Assembly: GCF_014200495.1 (NCBI RefSeq)
Contig: NZ_JACHBY010000001.1
Span: 744,001 to 808,000 of the forward strand
Origin: Mucilaginibacter geliditolerans
GTDB lineage: Bacteria; Bacteroidota; Bacteroidia; Sphingobacteriales; Sphingobacteriaceae
DNA length: 64,000 nt
Direction: 5' to 3'
The translations under genes were made by a program, and so were the position numbers. The first letter of the stretch is position 1; each line of letters opens with the position of its first letter. Below, one piece after another: positions 43,798 through 53,725 of this stretch. The notes below the pieces were generated by a model. That model saw only the letters and a program-made list of their open reading frames with translations. It was not told the DNA's origin and did not search any database.

Positions 43798-45864
43798 TTA
43801 GTAATTTATTCTCACGTGATAGATACTCATCAGCATTCGCTTAAAAATTTCCTTGATGGTTTCAATTTCCTTAAGCGTTATGTCGCTGTCTTTCAGCTGG
43901 TCTTGATTGAGCTTGTATTTTACAATACGATCAACCAGTTCGCTTATTGATTTTTCATCCGGCTCTTTTAATGAGCGCGAAGCAGCCTCAACAGAGTCGG
44001 CAAGCATCAAAACACCCCCTTCTTTTGAAAAAGGTATAGGCCCGGGGTACCTGAAAGTGTTCTCATTTATCAATTTTTCGGGAAAATTTTTCAAATACGA
44101 CTGGTAAAAGTAGTCAACCCGTGTGTTGCCATGATGCGTGCGTATAAAATCAATAACAACTTCCGGTATGTTTGCTTTCTCAGCCATTTCAACACCCTTA
44201 CTTACGTGCCTGATGATAATTTGCGCACTTTCCTCATAAGGCAATTTATCATGCGGGTTAAATCCTGAACTTTGATTTTCTATAAAGAAAAGCGGATTCT
44301 CCAGTTTGCCAATATCATGGTACAAAGCCCCTGCCCTAACCAGTAAAGCATTGCCGCCAATACTATATATGGCATTTTCGGCAAGATTAGCTACCTGTAA
44401 AGAATGCTGGAACGTACCGGGAGCGGTAAAAGCCAGTTCGCGTAACAATGGTGCATTGGTATTGGTTAGCTCAATAAGTGTGATATCTGAGGTTATGGCA
44501 AATAGCTTTTCAAATAAATAGATGAGCGGGTAAGCCAGTAAGGTGAGCAACACGCTAACTACAAATGGAAGGAAATCTACCCAGCTAATATTAATAAAGC
44601 TACCCTCCCGTATGAATGAGATACCAAGGAAAGCCACAAAATAACTGAAAGTAATGATCAATGCTGATATCAGGAATTGCTCACGCCTGATGAGGTGTTT
44701 CATGCTGTATATGGAAACCATACCGGCCGTGATCTCAAAATAAGCAAACTCAAAACTATTGGGCACAAAAAAGCCCGCTATTAACACTACCAGTAAATGT
44801 ATATTGAGTGCCAAACGGGTATCAAAAAGTATGCGGATAATAATAGGTACGATACAATACGGTATATAGTACAAGTTGGGCATCTCCAGCTTAATAGCTA
44901 ATGATAAGGTACCCAGCATTGCGGTAATTACCAGTAATATAAGCGAAACCAGGCGATTATCATGGTAAATATCCTTACGGAAAAGATACAGGAACACCAT
45001 AAGCAAAGCAATAGCTATTGATACCAGCAATACCTCACCCAAAACCACTAAACGGCGGTCACCATTTACCCTTGCATTATCCTCAAATGCTTTTTTGTAG
45101 GATTCCAGCTTTTGATAAACCTCATCGTTTACTACCGAACCTTTACTTACTATAATCTCATCCTTTTGCACCATACCCCGGGTTACAGAAAGGCTCTCTA
45201 TGGCTTCTTTTTCCAGTCGCGCGGTTAAGCCATCATCATAAATCAGGTTGTTTTGCAGCCTGCTGATGATCAAATCCAATAGAAACGACTTATCAATATC
45301 CTTTTGTTTGCTTAAAACCTGGTTGCAGTAGTCGAGCGCTTTTTGCTTGGTGAACAGGTCGGCGGTATTTTTATCAGTAGCGATGTTTTTGTTTAGTACG
45401 GTTACAGGGTAATCTGCCGCATACTGCTGATACTTAGGGTTAAGCCTTAAAAGACCAGTATCATAAATATTCTTTAACAGGTTGGTACCAATGGTTAGGT
45501 ACGCCTCTTTTTGCCGGTCGTTTAAACCTGCTGAATGCCATTTTACTTCAAGACTGCTTTTGAAAGTATCAAGTTGTTGCTGCCCTATATCGGTATTTAA
45601 CTGGTAAATGGGTGTTATGCTCGCCAGGGCCGCACGGTGATCATTATCTATCTCCTGCGGTGTTTTTAGTATGGCGAAGTTATAGGGGGATATAAGGTCC
45701 TTTTGTGTCCAAATACGCCCTTTTTCAATCTCATACCTGAATTTTGCTTGTTTTGGAAGTGTCCAAACAATTAAACAGATACTCGCCGCCATCATCAAAA
45801 ATTTAAGATTACGGGCGTATTTGCGTAGTAAAGCCTTTTGGCGTGAGGGAGATAGATTTGCCAT
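43798..45864 (-). CDS. 7TM-HD family phosphodiesterase (PgpH-like)
   Basis: 688 residues: a first span (about 20-38), an extracytoplasmic 7TMR-HDED domain of about 230 residues, seven membrane spans from about 270 to 465, and a C-terminal HD domain with the metal motif HSLQVAN to YHDIGK and HHGNTRVDYFYQS. Proteins of this type degrade cyclic di-AMP in Firmicutes (PgpH); the Bacteroidota versions have the same order. It is an inner-membrane protein. Its own promoter box lies 18 bp upstream of the start. The activity is inferred from the family. Confidence 0.88.
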   Translation of the reverse strand: MANLSPSRQKALLRKYARNLKFLMMAASICLIVWTLPKQAKFRYEIEKGRIWTQKDLISPYNFAILKTPQEIDNDHRAALASITPIYQLNTDIGQQQLDTFKSSLEVKWHSAGLNDRQKEAYLTIGTNLLKNIYDTGLLRLNPKYQQYAADYPVTVLNKNIATDKNTADLFTKQKALDYCNQVLSKQKDIDKSFLLDLIISRLQNNLIYDDGLTARLEKEAIESLSVTRGMVQKDEIIVSKGSVVNDEVYQKLESYKKAFEDNARVNGDRRLVVLGEVLLVSIAIALLMVFLYLFRKDIYHDNRLVSLILLVITAMLGTLSLAIKLEMPNLYYIPYCIVPIIIRILFDTRLALNIHLLVVLIAGFFVPNSFEFAYFEITAGMVSIYSMKHLIRREQFLISALIITFSYFVAFLGISFIREGSFINISWVDFLPFVVSVLLTLLAYPLIYLFEKLFAITSDITLIELTNTNAPLLRELAFTAPGTFQHSLQVANLAENAIYSIGGNALLVRAGALYHDIGKLENPLFFIENQSSGFNPHDKLPYEESAQIIIRHVSKGVEMAEKANIPEVVIDFIRTHHGNTRVDYFYQSYLKNFPEKLINENTFRYPGPIPFSKEGGVLMLADSVEAASRSLKEPDEKSISELVDRIVKYKLNQDQLKDSDITLKEIETIKEIFKRMLMSIYHVRINY

Positions 45865-45881
45865 TATTTATTTAAAGCTAT

Positions 45882-45889
45882 CAAAATTA
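45882..45889 (-). promoter_or_regulatory. TAnnTTTG box for the 7TM-HD gene
   Basis: TAATTTTG on the minus strand, 18 bp ahead of the ATG at 45864. The -33 element is not clear. Confidence 0.4.
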
Positions 45890-45925
45890 CTACTAAGTTT
45901 CTGTTTATCTATATTTTTCTTGCAT

Positions 45926-45973
45926 TTGTGATTTTAAATTTGATATCTTTATGATATCATTTTAAAATCACAA
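45926..45973 (+). promoter_or_regulatory. large palindrome over the promoter of the SPFH operon
   Basis: TTGTGATTTTAAATTTGATATC and its mirror (21-22 bp arms, one unpaired base) flank TTTAT. A TATCTTTA box resembling the -7 element sits across the centre (45944-45951), and the right arm ends 4 bp before the ATG at 45978. The position fits an operator; the ribbon-helix-helix protein of the same operon is the natural candidate ligand. Confidence 0.6.
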
Positions 45974-45977
45974 AATC

Positions 45978-46835
45978 ATGGATTCTGAAAAAATAATCAA
46001 CCCACCTTCAGGTTATGCGGCCTTTGTTATATTTCTGGTATCAGCTGTTGTTGCAATAATATTATTCTCAACCGAGAGCCTTGTATTAGCACTTATTCTG
46101 ACAGTTATTAACCTCGTTTTTATACTTCCGGGCCTGGCTATTGTGAACCCGAATGAATCAAAAGTGCTCACACTTTTTGGCAAGTATGTGGGCACAGTTA
46201 AACAGGACGGCTTTTTTTGGGTGAACCCTTTCACCGTAAAAAAGAAAATATCGTTAAGGGCCTTTAATTTAAACGGACAACAGCTAAAGGTTAACGATAA
46301 GGTTGGTAACCCGATTGAAATTGCGGCAGTAATTGTTTGGCAGATAAAAGATACGGCTAAAGCTGCCTTCGCCGTTGAAAATTATTTACAATATGTAAAT
46401 ATACAAAGCGAGGCAGCGGTGAGGCACCTGGCTAACTCATTCCCGTATGATAACAATGAAGATGAAACTGCAGATATTACTTTAAGAGGTGGCACTGAAC
46501 AGGTAAGTCTTTTTTTGGAGAAGGAATTAAATGAAAGATTAGACAGGGCCGGCATTGAGGTATTAGAAGCCCGTATATCACACTTAGCCTATTCGCCTGA
46601 GATAGCACATACGATGCTGCAAAGACAACAGGCATCGGCAATTATATCGGCCCGCAGGTTGATTGTTGAAGGCGCGGTTGGTATGGTTGAAATGGCGCTG
46701 GCTAAATTATCGGAAAAAAAGATTGTTGAGCTTGATGAGGAACGCAAAGCGGCCATGGTAAGCAACCTGCTGGTTGTTTTATGCGGCGACAGGAGTGTAA
46801 ATCCGGTTGTAAATACTGGAACATTATATCATTAA
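45978..46835 (+). CDS. SPFH/Band-7 membrane protein
   Basis: 285 residues. Two hydrophobic spans at about 14-32 and 34-54 anchor it in the membrane, then an SPFH domain (about 55-250, [22 protein letters not shown] and [25 protein letters not shown] near 90-125) with alpha-helical tail. SPFH proteins form oligomeric membrane rings linked to proteolysis or lipid domains. The gene opens a three-gene operon with an unknown protein (4 bp gap) and a ribbon-helix-helix protein. A promoter palindrome lies directly upstream. Confidence 0.88.
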   Translation: MDSEKIINPPSGYAAFVIFLVSAVVAIILFSTESLVLALILTVINLVFILPGLAIVNPNESKVLTLFGKYVGTVKQDGFFWVNPFTVKKKISLRAFNLNGQQLKVNDKVGNPIEIAAVIVWQIKDTAKAAFAVENYLQYVNIQSEAAVRHLANSFPYDNNEDETADITLRGGTEQVSLFLEKELNERLDRAGIEVLEARISHLAYSPEIAHTMLQRQQASAIISARRLIVEGAVGMVEMALAKLSEKKIVELDEERKAAMVSNLLVVLCGDRSVNPVVNTGTLYH

Positions 46836-46839
46836 TATT

Positions 46840-47400
46840 ATGTATTCAATACTTGATACAAAAAACACGAATGAACTATACCTTGTTAGAAAAGGCTGGT
46901 TCAGTCGCGAAATTGAGTTAACTGATAATACTCGTAGCTATGGTAAGATAGTTTATCACCGGCTGTCTAAACGTATAGCAACTGTAATAACAGCTTCAAA
47001 TACTTGGATATTTAAACGGGCGGAAAATTCATATAGGCTAATATCAGTTACCGATGAAAACGGCGAAATAATTGGAACTGCAACCCGCGATATTTTCAGC
47101 CGGATTACTACATTATCATTGCAGACAGGTTTCGTCGCTAAATTTTATAAGCCGTCCGTTTGGTCGCGGCATTACGTTTGGGAATCGGACGATTATGGTA
47201 AAATAATGAATATAGATAGCCATCCATTTGGTCTAAGGGATAGTATCAATATCGATCAAAGCATGGCACCGGAATCATCAATTCCATTTTTAACTTTTTT
47301 CGGATCGTATTTAGTCATTTTAAAAAGACGAAGAAATAATGCTATAGTGAGCGGTTTGCTGTATAGTTTGTGGGGTGGCCGCAATATAAAACGGAATTAA
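46840..47400 (+). CDS. unknown beta-rich protein of the SPFH operon
   Basis: 186 residues, no signal peptide, one weak hydrophobic segment near the C-terminus (IPFLTFFGSYLVIL). Residues 10-130 show regular beta-strand pairs with repeating turns (LVRKGWFSREIELTDN, YRLISVTDENGEIIGTA) that resemble the LURP1/Tubby-like fold, but I cannot claim the family. It is 4 bp behind the SPFH gene and so is translationally coupled. It may be the cytoplasmic partner of the SPFH ring. Confidence 0.7.
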   Translation: MYSILDTKNTNELYLVRKGWFSREIELTDNTRSYGKIVYHRLSKRIATVITASNTWIFKRAENSYRLISVTDENGEIIGTATRDIFSRITTLSLQTGFVAKFYKPSVWSRHYVWESDDYGKIMNIDSHPFGLRDSINIDQSMAPESSIPFLTFFGSYLVILKRRRNNAIVSGLLYSLWGGRNIKRN

Positions 47401-47492
47401 TACCGGCAGTTTATACCAATTAATCACTATGCATAAATTTCCGGGATACATTTTTTATTTTAAGAAGACATAGAAAAGCAGCACATTAAACC

Positions 47493-47660
47493 ATGGCTGA
47501 AAAAAAAGCATTTATATTACGTATCAATCCTGAAGTATTAAAGGAGATAGAAACCTGGGCGGCAGATGAATTCAGAAGCACCAACGGGCAGATAGAATAC
47601 CTTATGCAACAGGCTTTGAATGAGCGTAAAAAAAGCAATAAAAAGAAAAAATCAACCTGA
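47493..47660 (+). CDS. 55-aa ribbon-helix-helix (Arc-type) DNA-binding protein
   Basis: Frame MAEKKAFILRINPEVLKEIE, then TWAADEFRSTNGQIEYLMQQ, then a basic tail ending KSNKKKKST. The first strand AFILRINPEVL, helix A and helix B with the STNGQIEYLM turn are the Arc/MetJ-type fold that binds DNA as dimers. It is the third gene of the SPFH operon, 92 bp after the second, and is the best candidate for binding the palindrome at 45926-45973. Its association with SPFH genes is common in bacteria. Confidence 0.8.
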   Translation: MAEKKAFILRINPEVLKEIETWAADEFRSTNGQIEYLMQQALNERKKSNKKKKST

Positions 47661-47748
47661 CTACTACCGCCTTAAATAATATCTCAGCTATTATATGGTT
47701 TATAGTGTAAGCAAACACTAAATTGCAGTCCAATTTTATTCATTTGTT

Positions 47749-48927
47749 ATGAAAGAAGTAGTAATAGTTGCGGCTACCCGTACACCTATTGGTAGTTTCG
47801 GCGGCAGTTTATCGGCATTAAGCGCCACACAGCTTGGCAGCATAGTCATCAAATCAGCAATCGAAAAATCAGGCTTAAAGCCGGAGCATATACAGGAAGT
47901 CTATATGGGAAATGTAATGTCGGCCAATGTGGGGCAGGCACCTGCTACACAAGCAGCAATTTTTGCCGGACTACCCTATCTGCCAGCAACAACTGTAAAT
48001 AAAGTATGCGCATCGGGCATGAAAGCTATTATGCTGGCCGCGCAAAGCATAGCCTTGGGCGAAAACGATATTGTTTTAGCCGGAGGTATGGAAAGCATGA
48101 GTAACGTGCCCTATTATTTAGATAAAGCACGCAACGGCTATCGCTTAGGCAACGGACAAATTATTGATGGCCTTGTTAAAGATGGCCTTTGGGATGTTTA
48201 TAATGATTATCACATGGGTTCGGCGGCGGAGCTTTGTGCTGAGGAATGCCATATAAGTCGCGAAGATCAGGATGCATTTGCCATTGAATCCTACCATCGC
48301 TCACAAAAAGCACAAAGCGAGGGCAAATTCAGCAATGAAATAACCCCTGTTGAGTTAAAGGATAAAAAAGGCGATATTACTTTTTTTGCCGATGATGAAG
48401 AACCCCTGGCTGTAAAGTTTGATAAGATCCCAACATTAAAACCTGTATTTAAAAAGGATGGAACGGTTACAGCAGCAAACGCATCTACCTTAAATGATGG
48501 CGCAGCAGCAGTTATTTTAATGAGCAAGGATAAAGCTGATGAATTAGGCATAAAACCACTGGCAAAAATTATTGCCTATGCTGATGCACAACAAGCGCCC
48601 GAATGGTTTACTACGGCTCCATCCAAGGCTATTCCATTGGCCTTACACCGCGCAGGTTTAGCCATTGATCAGGTTGATTACTTTGAGATAAACGAGGCTT
48701 TTTCTGTTGTAGCTATAGCTAACAACCAAAACTTAAAGCTCGACCCGGCAAAGGTGAATGTTAATGGCGGAGCGGTTTCATTGGGCCATCCGCTGGGTGC
48801 TTCGGGCGCGCGAATCATTGTTACCCTTTTAAACGTATTACAACAGAATAAAGGCAAATACGGCGTTGCCGGCATATGCAATGGCGGCGGCGGCGCAAGT
48901 GCAATTGTTATTGAAAATTTACGTTAA
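47749..48927 (+). CDS. acetyl-CoA acetyltransferase (thiolase)
   Basis: 392 residues, typical. The acyl-accepting Cys87 is in NKVCASGMKA, the second Cys377 in GICNGGGGAS, and the His motif GHPLGASG is present. It condenses two acetyl-CoA to acetoacetyl-CoA or, in the reverse direction, ends beta-oxidation. It stands alone, so biosynthetic or degradative use cannot be told apart. Confidence 0.95.
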   Translation: MKEVVIVAATRTPIGSFGGSLSALSATQLGSIVIKSAIEKSGLKPEHIQEVYMGNVMSANVGQAPATQAAIFAGLPYLPATTVNKVCASGMKAIMLAAQSIALGENDIVLAGGMESMSNVPYYLDKARNGYRLGNGQIIDGLVKDGLWDVYNDYHMGSAAELCAEECHISREDQDAFAIESYHRSQKAQSEGKFSNEITPVELKDKKGDITFFADDEEPLAVKFDKIPTLKPVFKKDGTVTAANASTLNDGAAAVILMSKDKADELGIKPLAKIIAYADAQQAPEWFTTAPSKAIPLALHRAGLAIDQVDYFEINEAFSVVAIANNQNLKLDPAKVNVNGGAVSLGHPLGASGARIIVTLLNVLQQNKGKYGVAGICNGGGGASAIVIENLR

Positions 48928-48940
48928 TCAAAAAAACTAA

Positions 48941-49022
48941 CGTCATTGCGAGGAACGAAGCAATCCCAAACTATACCGGGTGGACCTGCTAATCGGGGAT
49001 TGCTTCGTTCCTCGCAATGACG
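48941..49022. repeat. long perfect palindrome with GTCATTGCGAGG arms
   Basis: Two perfectly complementary 27-bp arms (48941-48967 and 48996-49022), starting CGTCATTGCGAGGAACGAAG, around a 28-bp spacer. Repeats with this GTCATTGCGAGGAACG word are known as dispersed intergenic elements in many bacteria. It follows the thiolase gene and could act as a terminator. Confidence 0.85.
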
Positions 49023-49054
49023 CTTCAATAAAATATTTTATATCAGAACTTATA

Positions 49055-49957
49055 ATGAAGCGTTTTCTCCTCTTTACTTTTTCACTATTAACCTGCTATA
49101 ATTGTTTTGCGCAGCATGCTGATGAGAGCGCCAATACAAAACAATTACAGGTTTATCAGGATAGCTTAGCCGACCTCGGGAAAGCAATAGTAAATAAGGA
49201 AACCGGACCTGAACGTATAAATGCCAATTACCAGTTTATTAAAACATTAGTAACCGCTTTAAAAGTTCCTAACTCCTATAATTTCCCTTTCGATTCGGTA
49301 AAGGCTGTAACTATTGTAAATTCACCCGATAATACTTTCAGGATCATAAGCTGGCATGTAACCAATGATGATGATAGCTACCGGTTTTATGGCGCTATAC
49401 AAATGAATACAAACGGCGCTTTGCACCTGATCCCTCTTGAAGATTATTCCCCACTATTAAAAAACCCTGAGGATTCAGTAGTTGATAACCGCAAATGGTA
49501 TGGTGCCCAGTATTATAAGATCATAAAAGTTATTGCCGAAAAACCCTATTATGTACTGCTTGGATGGAAGGGTTATACTGCAGATGCAACTAAAAAAGTA
49601 ATTGAAGTACTATCATTCAATCAAAATGGGGCGCCTGTTTTTGGCATGCCTGTTTTTGACTATAAGAAAGGCCAAAAAAGAATAATTTTTGAATATACCC
49701 GCCAGGCATCAATGCTGCTAAAATATATACCCGAGCAGCACCTTATTGTGTTTGATCACTTATCTCCTCCTGACAATAAATACAAAAACAGACCCGAAAT
49801 GTATGGCCCCGACCTTACCTATGATGGCCTTCGTTTAAAAAATGGCAGATGGGAATTTGTTCAGGATATGGATATGAGAAATGTACCCAGCGAACAGGAT
49901 AACAATTATATCGATCCTAAAAAATCGGCAGATAGCATAAAAATGACTGGCCAATAA
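49055..49957 (+). CDS. secreted protein of unknown function
   Basis: 300 residues from the ATG at 49055 (MKRFLLFTFSLLTCYNCFAQ), which gives a signal peptide; the earlier in-frame ATG at 48980 runs through the palindrome and is not credible. The mature part has no known motif: aromatic-rich, with a repeating pattern (WKGYTADATKKVIEVLSFNQNG) like beta-propeller or beta-sandwich strands. It is likely periplasmic. Its neighbours are unrelated housekeeping genes. Confidence 0.75.
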   Translation: MKRFLLFTFSLLTCYNCFAQHADESANTKQLQVYQDSLADLGKAIVNKETGPERINANYQFIKTLVTALKVPNSYNFPFDSVKAVTIVNSPDNTFRIISWHVTNDDDSYRFYGAIQMNTNGALHLIPLEDYSPLLKNPEDSVVDNRKWYGAQYYKIIKVIAEKPYYVLLGWKGYTADATKKVIEVLSFNQNGAPVFGMPVFDYKKGQKRIIFEYTRQASMLLKYIPEQHLIVFDHLSPPDNKYKNRPEMYGPDLTYDGLRLKNGRWEFVQDMDMRNVPSEQDNNYIDPKKSADSIKMTGQ

Positions 49958-50080
49958 ACAGGAATTAAAATGCTATTAACCGTTTATAATTAAAACATTA
50001 ACGAGGTAGCGCCAACAACTTTCAATATAAAATTTTGATTTAACAGAATTATAGTATTTTAGCCAAAATTAACTGATCTC

Positions 50081-51586
50081 ATGGTTCAAGACACATTGAC
50101 TGCGGAGAGCACTCCGAAGAAGTCAAAATACCCAAAAAGCGTACCCTATATCATAGGTAACGAAGCTGCCGAGCGTTTTAGCTTTTATGGCATGCGTTCT
50201 ATATTGGTAACCTTTTTGGTGGCTCAATTTTATAATCCCACCAATGACAAATTACTGTCGACAGTGGCCGATGCCAAGGCAAACCAAATGTCGCATCTTT
50301 TTGTTACAGTAGCCTATGCACTCCCCTTTGTTGGTGGTTTGGTTGCAGATTGGTTTACCGGGAAATACAAGATCATTTTATATATATCGATAGTTTATTG
50401 CATGGGGCATTTGTGCCTGGCCATGTTCGACTCAAGCCTGAGTGGTTTTACCTTCGGACTTGTGTTGGTAGCTATTGGTGCCGGCGGTATAAAATCATGC
50501 GTATCAGCCAATGTAGGTGATCAGTTCGACGCCTCGAACCAGGATCTTTTATCAAAAATTTACGGGTGGTTTTATTTCAGCATTAATGCAGGCTCCGTAT
50601 TATCAACATTGGCAATCCCTTACATATATCAAAACTATGGCGCAAAATGGGCCTTTGGTATACCGGGCATTTTAATGGGCTTAGCTACTATAATTTTCTT
50701 TTCAGGCAGAAAACTATATGTACGGGTACCTCCTTCAGGTGTTAACCGGGATAATTTTGTTTTTATTACTTTTTATGCATTAACACATATTAGTCATAAA
50801 AAAGCAGGTGAATCATGGCTGGATGTAGCTAAAGAAGCACATAACCCTGAAAGAGTTGACGGTGTAAAAGCTGTTTACCGTGTAATGGCAGTATTCTTTT
50901 TCGCGCTGGCATTTTGGGCCGTTTGGGATCAGTGCCTTTCAGAATGGGTATTGCAAGCCGCCCACCTCGACCGCACTATCAATTTAGGTTTTTATCAATT
51001 CACAGTAATAGCCGGGCAAATATCAACTGTTAACGCGGTGTTCCTGCTTATATTTATCCCGGTGTTTAATTACTGGGTTTATCCATTCTTTGACAAGATC
51101 GGTTTGAAAACTACGCCATTGAGGCGCCTTGGTACCGGCTTGGTGTTAACTGCATTAACCTTTGTTATTATCGCCTTAATACAAACAAGCATCGATCATG
51201 GCGGTACACCATCAGTATGGTGGCAGGTATTAGCTTATATCGTGTTATCGGCTGCCGAAGTATTGGTATCCATTACCGGCCTGGAATATGCCTATACTCA
51301 CTCCCCGAAATCAATGAAAAGCACCATGACGGCTATTTGGCTTTTGGTGGTTTCGCTGGGTAACTATATTACCTCGGGTGTAAACGGATATATCGCCAAT
51401 AAAGGCACTTTTGCGCCTTACCTTGCAGGGGCCGGCTATTATTGGTTCTTTGTGTGCTTTATCTTGGTTTTTGTAGTAGCGTTTATGTTTGTTTCGCCAC
51501 GTTTAAAAGAACACAACTATATTACTGACCCTTATATAGATGAAGCCGACCATAATAAGATAATTGCTGATACAAATAATTTATAA
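50081..51586 (+). CDS. POT-family proton-dependent peptide transporter
   Basis: 501 residues, 12 or more membrane spans. The family motifs GNEAAERFSFYGMRSIL at the N-terminus and FYFSINAGSVLST in mid-protein are the PTR2 signatures, and AWFxxW-like WAVWDQCLSEW is present. It imports di- and tripeptides with protons across the inner membrane. A strong terminator follows at 51606. Confidence 0.93.
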   Translation: MVQDTLTAESTPKKSKYPKSVPYIIGNEAAERFSFYGMRSILVTFLVAQFYNPTNDKLLSTVADAKANQMSHLFVTVAYALPFVGGLVADWFTGKYKIILYISIVYCMGHLCLAMFDSSLSGFTFGLVLVAIGAGGIKSCVSANVGDQFDASNQDLLSKIYGWFYFSINAGSVLSTLAIPYIYQNYGAKWAFGIPGILMGLATIIFFSGRKLYVRVPPSGVNRDNFVFITFYALTHISHKKAGESWLDVAKEAHNPERVDGVKAVYRVMAVFFFALAFWAVWDQCLSEWVLQAAHLDRTINLGFYQFTVIAGQISTVNAVFLLIFIPVFNYWVYPFFDKIGLKTTPLRRLGTGLVLTALTFVIIALIQTSIDHGGTPSVWWQVLAYIVLSAAEVLVSITGLEYAYTHSPKSMKSTMTAIWLLVVSLGNYITSGVNGYIANKGTFAPYLAGAGYYWFFVCFILVFVVAFMFVSPRLKEHNYITDPYIDEADHNKIIADTNNL

Positions 51587-51605
51587 ATAAAATATACGTT
51601 AGTGA

Positions 51606-51640
51606 AAAACAGGAAGGTTTAACACCCTTCCTGTTTTTTT
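51606..51640 (+). terminator. terminator of the peptide transporter gene
   Basis: A 12-bp stem AAAACAGGAAGG / CCTTCCTGTTTT with an eight-base loop, followed by a T-run, 19 bp after the stop codon. Confidence 0.85.
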
Positions 51641-51665
51641 ATTTTTTATACACTATAAAATCACC

Positions 51666-51673
51666 TATTTTTG
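51666..51673 (+). promoter_or_regulatory. TAnnTTTG box for the glycosyltransferase gene
   Basis: TATTTTTG 40 bp ahead of the GTG start at 51713. No clear -33 element at the right distance. Confidence 0.4.
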
Positions 51674-51712
51674 GCGATTGATTTTTCAGCAACACAACCA
51701 AACATTTTTTAA

Positions 51713-52444
51713 GTGCCCGATAGCATAGTTATTATACCAACCTATAATGAGAAGGAGAATATTGAACGGATGATCCGTAAGGTTATGTCCCTCCCTCATG
51801 ATTTTCATTTACTCATTATTGATGATGGCTCACCCGATGGTACACAGATCATTGTAAAAAACCTGATGAACGTATATCCTGAACGTCTTTTTATTGAAGA
51901 ACGTGCGGGAAAACAAGGTTTAGGTACCGCATATATTCATGGTTTTAAATGGGCATTAGCACATCAGTATGACTACATATTTGAAATGGATGCTGATTTT
52001 TCGCACAATCCGGATGATCTGTTAAAATTAAGGCAGGCAATCATTGATGGTGCAGATGCAGCCATTGGCTCACGCTATATTAATGGTGTAAACGTGGTTA
52101 ACTGGCCAATGAGCCGTGTGCTGATGAGCTATTTCGCATCGGTTTATGTGCGTTTTATTACAGGTATAAAAGTTCAGGACTCTACTGCAGGTTTTATGTG
52201 CTATAAACGTAAAGTTTTAGAAACCATCAGCCTTGATAAGATAAAGTTTGTAGGCTATGCTTTCCAGATCGAGATGAAATATACGGCCATAAAACATGGC
52301 TTTAACCTGGTTGAAGTACCCATCATATTTACCGACCGTACAGCAGGAACCTCAAAAATGTCGACCAGCATATTCCGCGAAGCATTTTTAGGGGTGATAC
52401 AAATGAAGATAAACAGTATTTTCAGGAAGTATCCTGAAGGTTGA
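51713..52444 (+). CDS. polyprenol monophosphomannose synthase-like GT2 glycosyltransferase
   Basis: 243 residues. It starts with a GTG codon (no in-frame ATG fits) giving PDSIVIIPTYNEKENIE, the family opening. DDGSPDGT and EMDADFSHNPDDL supply the nucleotide-sugar and metal contacts (DxD-like), and GSRYINGVNVVNWPMSR follows. There is no C-terminal membrane domain. Such enzymes transfer a sugar from GDP-mannose or a similar donor to a polyprenyl phosphate. It lies just before a long palindrome and ruvB. Confidence 0.9.
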   Translation: MPDSIVIIPTYNEKENIERMIRKVMSLPHDFHLLIIDDGSPDGTQIIVKNLMNVYPERLFIEERAGKQGLGTAYIHGFKWALAHQYDYIFEMDADFSHNPDDLLKLRQAIIDGADAAIGSRYINGVNVVNWPMSRVLMSYFASVYVRFITGIKVQDSTAGFMCYKRKVLETISLDKIKFVGYAFQIEMKYTAIKHGFNLVEVPIIFTDRTAGTSKMSTSIFREAFLGVIQMKINSIFRKYPEG

Positions 52445-52448
52445 TTTG

Positions 52449-52537
52449 ATTTCGGATTTCGGAATTTCCATTTCGGAATTTACTAACTATCAATGCTATG
52501 ATTCTAAATCCGAAATGGAAATTCCGAAATCCGAAAT
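52449..52537. repeat. long perfect palindrome between the glycosyltransferase gene and ruvB
   Basis: Arms of 29 bp (52449-52477 and 52509-52537) match perfectly as inverted copies. They start ATTTCGGATTTCGGAATTTC, an internally repeated word. It may serve as a terminator or mRNA end; its sequence differs from the palindrome at 48941. Confidence 0.85.
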
Positions 52538-52558
52538 AAAGAATTAATTTCGTTGGTA

Positions 52559-53581
52559 ATGAACGAGCATCTTGATCCCGACCGCGAACGCCTCTCTCCT
52601 ACTGAACGTGATATTGAAAAAGTGTTGCGCCCGCAGGTATTTGAGGATTTTACGGGTCAGCATAAAATATTAACCAACTTAAAAATATTTGTACAGGCTG
52701 CCCGACAGCGCGGTGAATCGCTTGATCATGTGCTCTTGCACGGCCCTCCGGGCTTGGGCAAAACCACGCTATCGCACATTATAGCAAATGAGATGGGTGT
52801 GGGTATTAAAATAACCTCGGGCCCTGTATTAGATAAACCCGGCGACCTGGCCGGCCTGCTTACCAACCTTGAAACCGGCGATATCTTATTCATTGATGAA
52901 ATACACCGCCTTAGTCCGCTTGTTGAGGAGTATTTATACTCTGCAATGGAAGATTTTAAGATAGATATTATGCTTGAAAGCGGACCGAACGCTCGGTCGG
53001 TGCAGATCTCCTTAAATCCGTTTACATTAGTTGGTGCCACCACCCGCTCCGGTTTACTTACAGCACCATTACGTGCCCGTTTTGGCATTAATTCAAGATT
53101 AGAGTATTACGATGCTAAGCTCTTAACCACCATTGTATTGCGTTCGGCAACTATATTAAAAACCCCAATAAGCGATGAAGGTGCATACGAAATTGCCCGC
53201 CGAAGCCGGGGCACCCCCCGTATTGCCAATGCGCTGCTTCGCCGTACCCGCGATTTTGCCCAGATAAAGGGTGATGGCAATATTGATACCGCCATTGCCA
53301 AATATGCCCTTAACGCCCTTAACGTTGATGAGCATGGCCTGGATGAAATGGATAACAAGATACTGGTAACTATCATCGATAAGTTTAAAGGTGGCCCTGT
53401 AGGCTTAAAAACCATTGCCACTGCCGTTGGTGAGGACGAAGGAACTATTGAAGAAGTTTATGAACCCTTTTTAATACAGGAAGGCTTTTTAATGCGCACC
53501 GCGCGCGGCCGTGAGGCTACGGAAAATGCTTATAAGCATTTGGGTAAAATCAAACTGGGTGGCAATCCTTCATTATTTTAG
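52559..53581 (+). CDS. ruvB: Holliday junction branch migration helicase RuvB
   Basis: 340 residues from the ATG at 52559 ([18 protein letters not shown]); a TTG two codons earlier is less likely. AAA+ ATPase with Walker [10 protein letters not shown], Walker B DEIHRL, sensor [18 protein letters not shown] with the arginine finger region, and a C-terminal winged helix ([17 protein letters not shown]). It drives Holliday junction migration together with RuvA. RuvA and RuvC are not in the window. Confidence 0.98.
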   Translation: MNEHLDPDRERLSPTERDIEKVLRPQVFEDFTGQHKILTNLKIFVQAARQRGESLDHVLLHGPPGLGKTTLSHIIANEMGVGIKITSGPVLDKPGDLAGLLTNLETGDILFIDEIHRLSPLVEEYLYSAMEDFKIDIMLESGPNARSVQISLNPFTLVGATTRSGLLTAPLRARFGINSRLEYYDAKLLTTIVLRSATILKTPISDEGAYEIARRSRGTPRIANALLRRTRDFAQIKGDGNIDTAIAKYALNALNVDEHGLDEMDNKILVTIIDKFKGGPVGLKTIATAVGEDEGTIEEVYEPFLIQEGFLMRTARGREATENAYKHLGKIKLGGNPSLF

Positions 53582-53725
53582 TTCGGTTTATTTTCAGGGA
53601 TCAAACAGCAAAAAAGTTACAATTAGCATTGTAGATAAAGGCGATAATAACGTGTATATTAACGGCTTGATTGTAATAGCTAGCAATCCGATCTATAAAC
53701 TGAATTTTTCTTTGTTCTGTCAAAA

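Noticed and set aside
52726..53421. Minus-strand frames inside ruvB
   Set aside because: Shadows of ruvB, whose motifs are complete on the plus strand.
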